Of a DNA stretch of 64,000 nucleotides, positions 42,992 to 52,800 are shown one piece after another. Numbering within the stretch: the stretch's first letter is position 1; the number at the start of each line of letters is the position of its first letter. The position numbers and the translations under genes are program-made. This DNA is from Prevotella lacticifex (GTDB lineage: Bacteria > Bacteroidota > Bacteroidia > Bacteroidales > Bacteroidaceae). A model generated the notes under the pieces. The model searched no databases. It was not told where the DNA came from and saw only the letters and a list, made by a program, of their open reading frames with translations. Where the stretch lies: contig NZ_BPTV01000003.1 in NCBI RefSeq assembly GCF_019973375.1, positions 149,459 to 213,458 of the forward strand, read 5' to 3'.

Positions 42992-43681
42992 ATGAAACAT
43001 CTAAAGACGATAACAGCAGGCATGTGTCTGTTAGCACTCACAAGCTGCGCCACAAAGCAGGGAACCTTTAGTGCCGGAGGTGCCGGTGTAGGTGCCGTCG
43101 TCGGTGGCATCATCGGCAATATCATCGGTAAGGACTCGAAAGCTACGGCCATTGGTGCCGCCATCGGTGCTGCCGTGGGCTCAGGCACTGGTGCCATCAT
43201 CGGTCACCACATGGACAAGGTGGCTCAGGAAACAGCCGCTCAGGTGCAGAACGCTAAGGTTGAGGAGGTTACCGATGCCAACGGCCTGAAGATGGTCAAG
43301 GTGTCGTTCAACTCGGGAATCCTCTTCGGACTGAACTCTTCGTCGCTGAGCGCAACATCGAAGACCGACCTTGCCAACTTTGCCAACGTTCTGAAGAAAA
43401 ACTCAGATTGCAGCATCAACGTCTATGGCCACACCGACAAGACCGGTACCGATGCCATCAACAATCCGCTGTCGCTGAAGCGAGCTCAGTCCGTCGTCGA
43501 CTTCCTCAAGCAGCATGGTGTCAGCAACGGACAGTTCAAGACCGTTGAGGGCAAGGGCAGCACTGATCCTGTTGCCGGTCACGAGAACACAATCAACGAT
43601 GAGGCCAACCGCCGCGTCGAGATTTACATCTATGCTTCTGAGGCAATGATCAACCAGGCCAAGAAGCAGGCTGGAGAATAA
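42992..43681 (+). CDS. OmpA-family lipoprotein with glycine-zipper
   Basis: 229 residues. The lipoprotein signal MKHLKTITAGMCLLALTS-C is followed by a glycine-zipper segment (GAVVGGIIGNIIGKDSKATA) at about 30-75. The OmpA C-terminal peptidoglycan-binding domain (residues ~110-215) has INVYGHTDKTGTDAINNPLS, the KRAQSVVDFL helix and NRRVEIYI. It resembles YiaD-type outer-membrane lipoproteins that tether to peptidoglycan. It stands before mtgA, another wall gene, with a 200-base gap. Confidence 0.93.
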   Translation: MKHLKTITAGMCLLALTSCATKQGTFSAGGAGVGAVVGGIIGNIIGKDSKATAIGAAIGAAVGSGTGAIIGHHMDKVAQETAAQVQNAKVEEVTDANGLKMVKVSFNSGILFGLNSSSLSATSKTDLANFANVLKKNSDCSINVYGHTDKTGTDAINNPLSLKRAQSVVDFLKQHGVSNGQFKTVEGKGSTDPVAGHENTINDEANRRVEIYIYASEAMINQAKKQAGE

Positions 43682-43810
43682 GACACAGCGTTCCAACGCT
43701 CGCCCCATGCCGTCCACACCGGCTCCACAGCCGCATAAGCGACAATGAGGTGACAATAGGAACACAACAATGAGCCGAAGCTTAATGGCTCCGGTTCTGG
43801 CTCAAAATAA

Positions 43811-43878
43811 GGTATCGGAGTTAAAAGACCCCGATACCGGCACACAACCAGGTACCGGAGCATAAACGTTCCGGTACC
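43811..43878. repeat. Two adjacent hairpins before mtgA
   Basis: GGTATCGG/CCGATACC (43811-43818, 43831-43838) and GGTACCGG/CCGGTACC (43851-43858, 43871-43878) are near-duplicates, ending 13 bases before the mtgA ATG. They could modulate transcription or translation. Confidence 0.65.
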
Positions 43879-43890
43879 ATCAGCCAAGGT

Positions 43891-44568
43891 ATGAAGAAAT
43901 TTCTGAAGATAGTAAAGTGGACGTTTGTCCTCCTCTTCGCATCATCGATATTGGCGGTGATAGCCTATAGGTTCATTCCTGTCGTGGCCACACCGCTGAT
44001 GTTCATCCGCTGTTTCGAGCAGATTTCCGACGGCGAGAGCGTCAAGCTCCACCACTCATGGGTATCGCTCGACGACATGCCCGCGTCAATGCCCGTGGCC
44101 GTGATGTCGAGTGAGGACCAGAACTTCCTAAAGCATCATGGTTTCGACTACGGCGCCATAGAGCGCGCAGCCAAAGAGAATGTCCGTGGCCGGCGCATAC
44201 GTGGCGGTAGCACCATATCGCAGCAGACAGCTAAGAACGTCTTTCTATGGCCAGGACGGTCGTGGGTGAGAAAGGGGTTCGAGGCTTATTTCACGTTCCT
44301 CATTGAACTCTTCTGGAGCAAACAGCGCATCATGGAAGTCTATCTCAACTCCATCGAGATGGGCGACGGAATTTATGGTGTCGAGGCCGTAGCCGAACAG
44401 CACTTCAACTGTACGGCGAGCGAGCTCACACGGGCCGATTGTGCCCTGATAGCCGCGACACTGCCAAATCCGCGCCATTTCAGCTCGAAGAACCCTGGCC
44501 CCTACATGCGCAAACGGCAACGCTGGATACTGCATCAGATGACATACATGCCGGCATTTCCACGATAA
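43891..44568 (+). CDS. mtgA: Monofunctional peptidoglycan glycosyltransferase
   Basis: It polymerises lipid II into glycan strands at the outer face of the inner membrane. 225 residues: one N-terminal membrane helix (FLKIVKWTFVLLFASSILAV), then the GT51 motifs SSEDQNFLKHHGFDYGAI with the catalytic Glu, GGSTISQQTAKNVFLW, KQRIMEVYLNSIEMGDGIYG with the second Glu, and AALIAATLPNP-like ALIAATLPNPRHFSSKNP. No transpeptidase domain. Length typical of MtgA. Confidence 0.95.
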   Translation: MKKFLKIVKWTFVLLFASSILAVIAYRFIPVVATPLMFIRCFEQISDGESVKLHHSWVSLDDMPASMPVAVMSSEDQNFLKHHGFDYGAIERAAKENVRGRRIRGGSTISQQTAKNVFLWPGRSWVRKGFEAYFTFLIELFWSKQRIMEVYLNSIEMGDGIYGVEAVAEQHFNCTASELTRADCALIAATLPNPRHFSSKNPGPYMRKRQRWILHQMTYMPAFPR

Positions 44569-44687
44569 ACCTCCGGCTATACAGCCGCAGCAAGGCGGTC
44601 AGCAATGGCTGAAACACGGTCAAAGCCTACAAACCAGCGCCCTACAGTCCCTACATTTGTATCGCATAAACACATTTGACTCTAAAC

Positions 44688-47042
44688 ATGAGAGATCTCC
44701 TTAACGAATTGAACAACAGTCAGCGAGCCGCGGTAGAATACTGTGACGGCGCACAACTGGTCATTGCCGGCGCAGGGTCGGGAAAGACGCGTGTACTAAC
44801 ATACAAGATTGCATACCTGCTCCAGAGGGGTATGAAACCGTGGTCGGTACTTGCCCTGACCTTCACTAACAAGGCAGCACGGGAGATGAAGGAACGAATA
44901 GGGGGTATCGTCGGCACTGATGTGGCACGACAGCTGAACATGGGAACCTTCCACTCCATCTTCTCACGAATACTGCGCATAGAGTCGGCCAGCATAGGCT
45001 ATAACGCCAACTACACCATCTACGACGAGACCGACAGCCGCACACTGATAAAGAATATTATCAAAGGCATGGGTCTCGACGACAAGAAATACAAGCCGGC
45101 GACTGTCCATAACCTTATCTCCATGGCCAAGAACCACCTTATCACCGCCGACGACTACGCCAACGACGCGGCGGCTATAGAGCGCGATCAGGAGGCTCGT
45201 ATGCCGGCAGTAGCATCGATATACAGGTCGTACGAGGCACATCTGCGACAGTCGAACGCTATGGACTTCGACGACCTGCTCCTCAATACCTATGTTCTCT
45301 TCCGCGACCACGAAGATATCAGACAGAAATACGCTCAGCACTACAGCTATATTCTCGTCGACGAGTATCAGGACACAAACATCGCCCAGCAGGCCATAAT
45401 ATCGCAGCTGTCGACACAGTACAACCGCGTGTGCGTCGTCGGCGACGATTATCAGAGCATATATTCTTTCCGCGGGGCGAATATCGACAACATCCTCGAC
45501 TTCCAGAAGAAATTTCCCGGTGCCAAACTCTTCAAACTCGAACGCAACTACCGCAGCACTCAGCGCATCGTTGAGGCCGCCAACTCGCTGATGAAACACA
45601 ACCAGCGGCAGATAAAGAAAGATGTGTACAGCGATGAGGCCGAGGGCGACAAAATAGTCTACCGGCCAGCCTACAGCGACAAAGAGGAAGCAGCTATCGT
45701 AGCCAAAGAGATAAGGAAAATAAAGAAAGCCGAGAACGGACAGTACAGCGACTTCGCCATTCTCTACCGGACCAACGCCCAGAGCCGATCCTTCGAGGAG
45801 GAATTCCGAAAAGACGGCATACCTTACAAAATCTACGGCGGACTGTCGTTCTACCAGCGCAAGGAGATAAAGGACATCATCGCCTATCTGCGTGTTGTGG
45901 CCAATCCCGACGACGACCAGGCCCTGCTGCGAATAATCAATTACCCGGCACGTGGCATCGGCAATACAACAATACAGAAAATCACGGTGGCCGCCGAAAA
46001 CGGAGAAACATCGATGTGGCAGGTCATCCGACGCCCTGGATTCTACGGTCTCAACGTCAACAAAGGGACGCTGACAAAACTCGACGGCTTTGCCACACTG
46101 ATAGAAGGATTCCTTGCAAAAACTAAAAATACCGACATTTACGCTCTCGGTAAGGACATCGTAAAGATTAGCGGCATATCGGCCGACCTCTATTCGTCGC
46201 GCGACGCAGAGCATATATCCCGGCAGGAAAACCTCGAGGAACTGCTCTCGGGCATGCAGGCCTTCGTTGACCAGAACCGCGAAGAGGGCAGGGAAGACGA
46301 GATATTCATCAGCGACTACCTGGCCGACGTGTCACTGCTCACCGACCAGGACAGCGACGACGACAACGACACCGTGACAATGATGACCATCCATGCGGCC
46401 AAGGGATTGGAATTTCCGACCGTCTTCGTCGTCGGGCTCGAGGAGAACATCTTCCCGAGTCCCATGGCTATCAACTCAAGCAGCGGACTGGAGGAGGAGC
46501 GACGCCTTCTCTACGTAGCCATCACGCGTGCTGAGCGCCACTGCATCCTCACCAACGCGCAGAACAGATTCCGCTACGGCACCATGCAGTTTGACGTGCC
46601 GAGCCGTTTTATCGCTGATATCGACAAAAATCTGATAAACTGCCAGGACGGAACCGACAACGATACGACAACCGACAAAGGCATTGCAGGCTACGGAGGC
46701 CGCATGCCATGGGACCGCAAGAGGCGCTCGTGGGAGACAGGACCGCGTCTCGACAACCGATACCAGAACTCGCAGCCCGTAGCCGACAGATTCATGGCCG
46801 ACCCGAAACTGAAGGTCACACACCCACGAAAACCGGAGAAACCAGTGCAGACATTCTATAAGGTAGAGACAAAATCGGGCGAACTGAAAGTAGGGAGTAT
46901 CATCGAGCACGAGCGTTTCGGCGTGGGAACGATAACTCAACTCGAAGGAAAAGGCGAAAACACGAAAGCTACTGTCGACTTCAGAAACTTAGGAAGGAAG
47001 CAACTCCTGCTGAAATTCGCAAGATTTAAGATTATCGGCTAA
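44688..47042 (+). CDS. UvrD/PcrA-type DNA helicase
   Basis: A 3'-5' SF1A helicase for repair and replication restart. About 784 residues from MRDLLNELNNSQRAAVEY (ATG 44688 preferred over a TTG 12 bases earlier). Motifs: I GAGSGKTR, Ia TFTNKAAREMKER, II VDEYQDTN, III GDDYQSIYSFRGA, IV ERNYRST, V HAAKGLEFPTVFVVGLEENI, VI VAITRAER. The C-terminal ~60 residues form the Tudor-like domain (VGSIIEHERFGVGTITQLEG). Frame intact. Confidence 0.95.
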   Translation: MRDLLNELNNSQRAAVEYCDGAQLVIAGAGSGKTRVLTYKIAYLLQRGMKPWSVLALTFTNKAAREMKERIGGIVGTDVARQLNMGTFHSIFSRILRIESASIGYNANYTIYDETDSRTLIKNIIKGMGLDDKKYKPATVHNLISMAKNHLITADDYANDAAAIERDQEARMPAVASIYRSYEAHLRQSNAMDFDDLLLNTYVLFRDHEDIRQKYAQHYSYILVDEYQDTNIAQQAIISQLSTQYNRVCVVGDDYQSIYSFRGANIDNILDFQKKFPGAKLFKLERNYRSTQRIVEAANSLMKHNQRQIKKDVYSDEAEGDKIVYRPAYSDKEEAAIVAKEIRKIKKAENGQYSDFAILYRTNAQSRSFEEEFRKDGIPYKIYGGLSFYQRKEIKDIIAYLRVVANPDDDQALLRIINYPARGIGNTTIQKITVAAENGETSMWQVIRRPGFYGLNVNKGTLTKLDGFATLIEGFLAKTKNTDIYALGKDIVKISGISADLYSSRDAEHISRQENLEELLSGMQAFVDQNREEGREDEIFISDYLADVSLLTDQDSDDDNDTVTMMTIHAAKGLEFPTVFVVGLEENIFPSPMAINSSSGLEEERRLLYVAITRAERHCILTNAQNRFRYGTMQFDVPSRFIADIDKNLINCQDGTDNDTTTDKGIAGYGGRMPWDRKRRSWETGPRLDNRYQNSQPVADRFMADPKLKVTHPRKPEKPVQTFYKVETKSGELKVGSIIEHERFGVGTITQLEGKGENTKATVDFRNLGRKQLLLKFARFKIIG

Positions 47043-47187
47043 ATAGCCGTTACACTCTGACAATCAGCAGGAAAGACGACATGAAGGAACAACATGAAGA
47101 ATTTTTTTCAAAATTTCTTCGAAAAATATTTGGTGGTTTCAAAAAAAGGCAGTACCTTTGCACTCGCAATTAAGAAATAACAAATAT

Positions 47188-47261
47188 GGCTCCGTAGCTC
47201 AACTGAATAGAGCATCTGACTACGGATCAGAAGGTTCCGGGTTTGAATCCCAGCGGAGTCA
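47188..47261 (+). tRNA. tRNA-Arg (ACG)
   Basis: 74 bases. The acceptor arms GGCTCCG/CGGAGTC pair with one G-U, the D arm has AGCTCAACTGAATAGAGC, the anticodon loop is CTACGGA (anticodon ACG), and the T loop is TTTGAATCC. CCA is not encoded. A TACCTTTG box lies about 30 bases upstream. It marks the left boundary of the accessory block that follows. Confidence 0.95.
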
Positions 47262-47295
47262 CTAAAGTAAATATCTTACATGGTAAGAAAAGAGA

Positions 47296-47328
47296 AGAGT
47301 CTGATGAAAATCTGACTCTTTTTTTTTG
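47296..47328 (+). terminator. Terminator after tRNA-Arg
   Basis: AAGAGTC/GACTCTT stem with an 11-base loop and nine T residues. Confidence 0.85.
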
Positions 47329-47861
47329 TTTGATTATTCGATAACTACACTATTTATAGGCCATTGTAGCCTTTTTGATTATTACGCAAAAATGTTTATT
47401 AACCACCCTCAAAAGTGGTCAGTTTTAAAGTGTAATATTGGACTACATTGGACTATATTGTGCCCATCTTTTGATAGGTACTTACCTGAGAATAGAAACT
47501 TTTTCATGTATTTCTCTGATGCAGATTTTATTCTAAGAGACTTCTTTTCATAAAGTAGCCAAGGCAAAATCATCAACCCTCAAATAATAAAAATTATATT
47601 AATAGAATTGCCCAACTATATTGATATAAATGGCAAAGTATATTAATTGGATTGCCCCGTGATATTAATATCCTTAAAGGCATAAAATGATGACTAAAGC
47701 GTGAGTGTGGGGATTAAACAGCTTGAATGTGGGGCCGCAAAGGCATGGAATTGGCCCCGTATCAGCGTAACTTATGTTGTAAGCTTATAGCAAATGACCA
47801 TTTGCTATGCAGCGAATGATAAAAAGCTACTTAGCGAATGGTCATTTGTTAGGCTGTAAAA
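47329..47861. other. Gene-free junction between tRNA and accessory cluster
   Basis: About 530 AT-rich bases without a gene. They hold a short tandem (ATTGGACTACATTGGACTAT near 47440), a perfect 22-bp palindrome ATAGCAAATG-AC-CATTTGCTAT (47787-47808) and a weaker copy of it (47833-47850) just after the last gene of the cluster. No copy of the tRNA 3' end was found by eye, so an att site is not shown. Confidence 0.6.
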
Positions 47862-49844
47862 TCAAAACGCATCCCAATGCTTGCTGAGGCATATTTCGCA
47901 TTCATTATCTAGATATTCATAAAGGTATTTGAAAGGAAAAGGATATGTCATTTCCTCATTCCATCGTCCGAAACCATAGCGCATCATGTCGGCTATCTCA
48001 TGGATGTCGTCTTTTACAGTATCAGGATTTTCTTCGTGCAAAATAAAGATGCGGCGGGCGCGTGGCATTTTGTCCATCTTACCCGAATGTAGTATCTGCA
48101 TGTTTTGGGGATGGTTGCCTGAAATGTAGGAATATGAACAGTATGGCTCACCGTCTAATCCTTCTGTTTCCCACAGATGGAAACCGATATAGCCACGCAG
48201 GTATTTATGTGCTTCTTTCTTTCGCTTGAACATTGAAAGTTTCTCGCCCTTGTTTACTATATCGCCATATCCTTCGTCTATCTCAGCCACATCAAGTATG
48301 GGAATCTCGTCAGTGTCAATGATAATATAGGAATTGCCATCCTTGGTCAGAGCTTTGTAATCCCTAAAGCCATTGATTTTCTGATAGTGAAGGAAATGAA
48401 AATGCTCATTGGCAAAGGTGGATAAGCTAACTCCAAGAATGTCATTATTGAAAGTACCGAAATTTTCAAAGTTAATCTTGCCATTCTCCATGACATTCAA
48501 TGATGCGCCATGCACTCCACCGTCCTTTACCTTATACCGATAGAAAGTCCATCCTTTAATTCCCTTTCGCAAAGAGGGAGGCATTACCCTGTTGGCAAGA
48601 CTGTCCTTGACGACCAATTCGATAAGAATTCGCCTCACCTCTGACTTGCCTAACTCATCCTCTTTCTCATTATTGTGGAAAACGATGTGCTGTAAGGCGC
48701 TACTGCCACGTACCATTCGCTGCATGGATTTTGAGTAGTTGGTTTGTGCAGCGTTATCCTCTTTGGGTTCGCAAAGGCTGAGCAGCATCTCTGTACCTTT
48801 GGGAGATGTAGGGAAAAGCAGCTTGCCGTCCATTAAATCTTGAGCCTTCTCCTTGAATTCCACTATCATCTTCTTAGCACCATCGGCTTTGAATTGGTTC
48901 TCGAATACTATTGACTTTCCGTTGAGATATTCCTGCATGAATGCAAGCATATCATTGCCGGACTTATACTCATTATAATATAAGACAGGATAATCAAAGA
49001 ATTTTATCTCAACAATGCCGGAATAGGCTTCATTGACTGATTCCAGCACTTGCCAAATGGCAAACAACTTGCCGTGATAGAAATTCTCAGGATTGTAAGG
49101 CCAATAAGGGACAGTGTTCTTGTTTCCGCTAAACCGTTTCCGCTGAATGTAATAATTCTCAAGATTTACATTCTTCGGTATAGACCCTTCAAATGTAACA
49201 GGCTTTAGCGACATGCCGAGCCATTTCTCTCCCCCGATATCCTTACCAACTTGGAAAACACCATATTTGTGCTTCTTCAAATCGTCTATGGAACGGGGAT
49301 TGGAAAAAGAAGCTGTCTTTGCAGTAAGATTCATGTAAACATTAACTTCTATTCTCAGACATACAAGTTCCTTCCGAGATTTGGGTATTAGAAAGTTTTT
49401 GTCATCACAGAGGTACAACGAACCGTTGTTATACATCATGCGGTTTTTGCGCTTTTTGCCTAATGAGTTTATGGTTAAGGATGCGAAAACACGCTGTTGT
49501 ACCTCATTGGGATAAGAGTCAAGAGTATCAACCATGATACGCAAAGAAGGATACTTTTGCAGACTCTGGATAACAACTCGCTCTTTCCCTTTCTCTGTCA
49601 TCACAAAGAATTTGACATAGGGGTATTTGTTTTCTTCATATCTGGCCCTTATCCCTGCTATCGAAAGGCATGGCGTGTCGGAGAGATATTCATAGGGAAT
49701 GTTTTTCTTGCCTATCTGACCGCTATAAGATACAATGGAGTATTTGGAGAAAAATGCCTCTCTGTCTACTTTCACTTCTATCCGATTCGTCGTCAGAGGA
49801 AGTGACTTTATGTAGTCATCACTAATTTCAATTCTTTTTGCCAT
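47862..49844 (-). CDS. Large protein with possible PIWI-like C-terminus
   Basis: 660 residues, soluble. I do not recognise it with certainty. Residues ~130-175 (LVCLRIEVNVYMNLTAKTAS) are beta-rich, like Argonaute linker regions. Around 430-470 a helix (EVRRILIELVVKD) precedes strands YRYKVKDGGVHGASLNVMEN. The end has RARRIFILHEENPDTVKDDI then IADMMRYGFGRWNEEMTYPF-PFKYLYEYL, which matches the pattern closing PIWI/RNase H domains (L-x-Y-x-x-x-R ... P-x-P-x-x-YA). I see no clear catalytic DEDX tetrad, as in the pPIWI-RE family. Its start overlaps the helicase gene by 17 bases. Confidence 0.6.
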   Translation of the reverse strand: MAKRIEISDDYIKSLPLTTNRIEVKVDREAFFSKYSIVSYSGQIGKKNIPYEYLSDTPCLSIAGIRARYEENKYPYVKFFVMTEKGKERVVIQSLQKYPSLRIMVDTLDSYPNEVQQRVFASLTINSLGKKRKNRMMYNNGSLYLCDDKNFLIPKSRKELVCLRIEVNVYMNLTAKTASFSNPRSIDDLKKHKYGVFQVGKDIGGEKWLGMSLKPVTFEGSIPKNVNLENYYIQRKRFSGNKNTVPYWPYNPENFYHGKLFAIWQVLESVNEAYSGIVEIKFFDYPVLYYNEYKSGNDMLAFMQEYLNGKSIVFENQFKADGAKKMIVEFKEKAQDLMDGKLLFPTSPKGTEMLLSLCEPKEDNAAQTNYSKSMQRMVRGSSALQHIVFHNNEKEDELGKSEVRRILIELVVKDSLANRVMPPSLRKGIKGWTFYRYKVKDGGVHGASLNVMENGKINFENFGTFNNDILGVSLSTFANEHFHFLHYQKINGFRDYKALTKDGNSYIIIDTDEIPILDVAEIDEGYGDIVNKGEKLSMFKRKKEAHKYLRGYIGFHLWETEGLDGEPYCSYSYISGNHPQNMQILHSGKMDKMPRARRIFILHEENPDTVKDDIHEIADMMRYGFGRWNEEMTYPFPFKYLYEYLDNECEICLSKHWDAF

Positions 49845-52800
49845 TTATCAGGATTTTGAGTCTTTCTATATTCTGTGGTATGATTTGACCTTCCATGTCG
49901 ATTAGCCCAGGCATCTCACGCGTCTCGTCAAGAGCAACCTTCTTTATTTCAATCATATTGACCGTGATTAGGTTGCAATGAAGTCTTTGTTGTTTAATCC
50001 TTCTCTTCTCAGAAGTAGGCATGTCTCCTAAAGCATCATATTGCTCGCCCTTGGGGTCTCTGTTCTTTACGTCAAAAGCTATCCGATTAGTGCCATCCTC
50101 ATTCTTTAAGACAAAATCTGCAAGCTCGTAGTCCTTCCCTTCGAGATGGGATATCTGACCTTCCTTGCAATCGGTGTATTCATAGACCAAAGCAAGAAAG
50201 GCCTCTTCGCCAATTTCTCCGGCATACTCACTTGTTAATATCTCAGGATGAAGGATATATTTTCCTTTCTTCCAATTGGTAGCATAGCCGTTTTGCTCAA
50301 AATATCTTCTTATTATATCATTCTTCATGAGTATATCCAAATGAACTTTGGACGGAGAAATAGTATAGTTTCTTCCTTTGTCTAATGGACAAATCCTTTT
50401 GTCTGCAAAGGCAAACGTATAGCCACCGTCTTCTTCCTGATTCCAGTCACCATAGCACTTGGTTATAAAGGTCAGTTGTTTGTCCTCGTTCTTCAACTCG
50501 TCAAGGCTGTCAATTACTGGTTTGCGGATAATGGTATGCTTATAGCTTTGATTCATCTCCTGCGCAATCCTTGTATTGTAAGAGACGTTGCCTTCCTCTT
50601 CGTCGCCATCCTCATCTGAATCAACATCATGAACTGTGTAGCGTAAAGCCATTGTCCTTAGCCGTTTTAATAATTCCATTGCAGTGTTGGCATCATTACA
50701 ACGGACTACCTCGTCGGAGTCTTCACTGCCTATTATATTGTCAATATCTCGATGTTCTAGAATATAATTTGCCAAGGTTCGGAATTCCTTCGTCAACGAC
50801 TTGTCCAAGTTGGTCTTGTCGAAGAACTTCTCCATCTCCCTGTCGTATAGTATGTAGGTCGTACGCGGCTTGTTCCTTGTGCGGCAAAGTCTTCCTATTG
50901 CCTGCTCTACTACAGTTTGGGCCCAAGCTGCTTTGTCCTTAGCTATGCCCGGGTTGTTCTTCTCTGTGAAATAGAACTTGTTCGAAAGGGCCTGGTTAAG
51001 CCACCCGACTACTTCCTTCTTTGACAGACAACCGCGCCAATACAGCATCATAAGAGACAGCATTGCATGGTAAAGACTTTTCTCAAAGGTCGTCTCATTG
51101 CCGTCCTCGTTCATCATAAGGTAAGTCGTGGGTGATTGAACATAAATCGCATCCCAGTCTTTCTTCTTCTTTGATTCATCTGTTTCCCAGTCATCGCCTG
51201 ACACATAATCTGCTCCAGCAGGAATCGTATACTGCATATTAGCTCCTGCCTTGAAACTTCCATAGGCAGCTACCAGCATTATCTTGGCATCCTGGTCATT
51301 GCTTAGGTCGCTCAAAATATTGGTCTCTACCTCTTCCCAATCCTTGGTTATACGGATATGCTTGTTCTCCCAATCATCAGGCAAATCGTCGTCAAACTCT
51401 GATTTCATATCCGTGAAGCTTCCATCCACAAGACAACTGAGAACTTCTATCTGTTGCCGGTCCACCGGTCGGTCTCCTCTCCTGTTCTGGAAAAATAGCA
51501 TACTGTGAATCTCGCCATGATCGATGAAGAAACTGTATGCTTCAATGAATTGAAACAGGCGGTAGAACTGGTATGTTATATTTTTGTAATTGTTTTCAAA
51601 ATTCGACTTTTCCAAGATTCGCCGTGTCAGGATAAACCATTTCTCTGGTAACCCTTTCTCTTGTGCTTCCTTTGAGAACATTTCCTTATATTTGACCGGC
51701 AGGGAAAGGTGGTTTGTCCTCTTCTCCCCTGTAAAATCGAATTTGTCTAATGGTATGATTTCTATTTTATGGTCTGAAGGATATGTGCTGTCTACAAGCC
51801 TGTCAAACTCTTTCTTGTCATCACTTGACAAAGAATTCATCTGATTTCCCAGTGTCTGCTTAAGATATTTCACGTCAAGATTACTTACCACGGACATACT
51901 TGAAGCAGTAGCGGAGCACAACACAATGCATGTGTTCCCATTATTAACTAAGTCAACTATTATCTTTTCCGGAGTTGTCGTTATTTCACGGCATGATAGA
52001 CGGACCCGATGTTGGTTGTCCATGCCGTCGATTTCTTCTTGGTAAAGTTGTACACCTTGAGAATATACAGAATAATCGGGAAGCTTCTTTTCCTTATCGC
52101 CAATCTTTATAATCATGTTCTTTCGGTTGGTGATATATTCATTAAGCTGCTGCTCGAACATTCTCTCTGAAGAGGACTCAAATCTTGAGAACAAGGTATG
52201 AATTTCCCTCTCCATTGTCGGGTAACCCAGATACTGATGGGATGTCTTAACGTTGTTAGCAGTGTCCTTGTCTTCTTTCTCAAATTCTTTTATGCTGTTT
52301 TCATAGGCTTCATGGACAACTTTTCGGAATTGAGCTTTTACTGCGGTTATGCTGTTAGTTATAGTGGAAAGGAACAAATCGAGAGGAATGACCTTTTTGA
52401 ACTGCATGTCCAGAGCATCCTTGTTCTCTGAATGAACGAGGGTAAGGTGTCTGTCGCCTTCACGATAGCAGATATATGCAAATCCTTTAGCGTCAGCTTG
52501 TGATACATTCAACCTAATTGCCGGACCAGAGAAGAAAACTCCCCTGCGGTAGTCCTCTAAGTCCTCATCTTTGTCAAGGAATATGCTATTATAGGAATGA
52601 ATATCATCCCATATACGTTTCCAATTGGTACTTATTATACTCTTAGCCCACTCAATGGCCTTATACAATTTGCCATTATAATAACCTTTGGCTATCTGCC
52701 CCGGATTGCTAATCAACTCCTTGTACTGTAAGAATCCATTATAACCCTTGGAGTATTTCCTGTTTCCTACGGAATTCTTTATTGCCTGATCGATTATTGT

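Noticed and set aside
44964..46214. Minus-strand frame of 416 codons in the helicase gene
   Set aside because: Antisense to UvrD motifs, with no recognisable domain.
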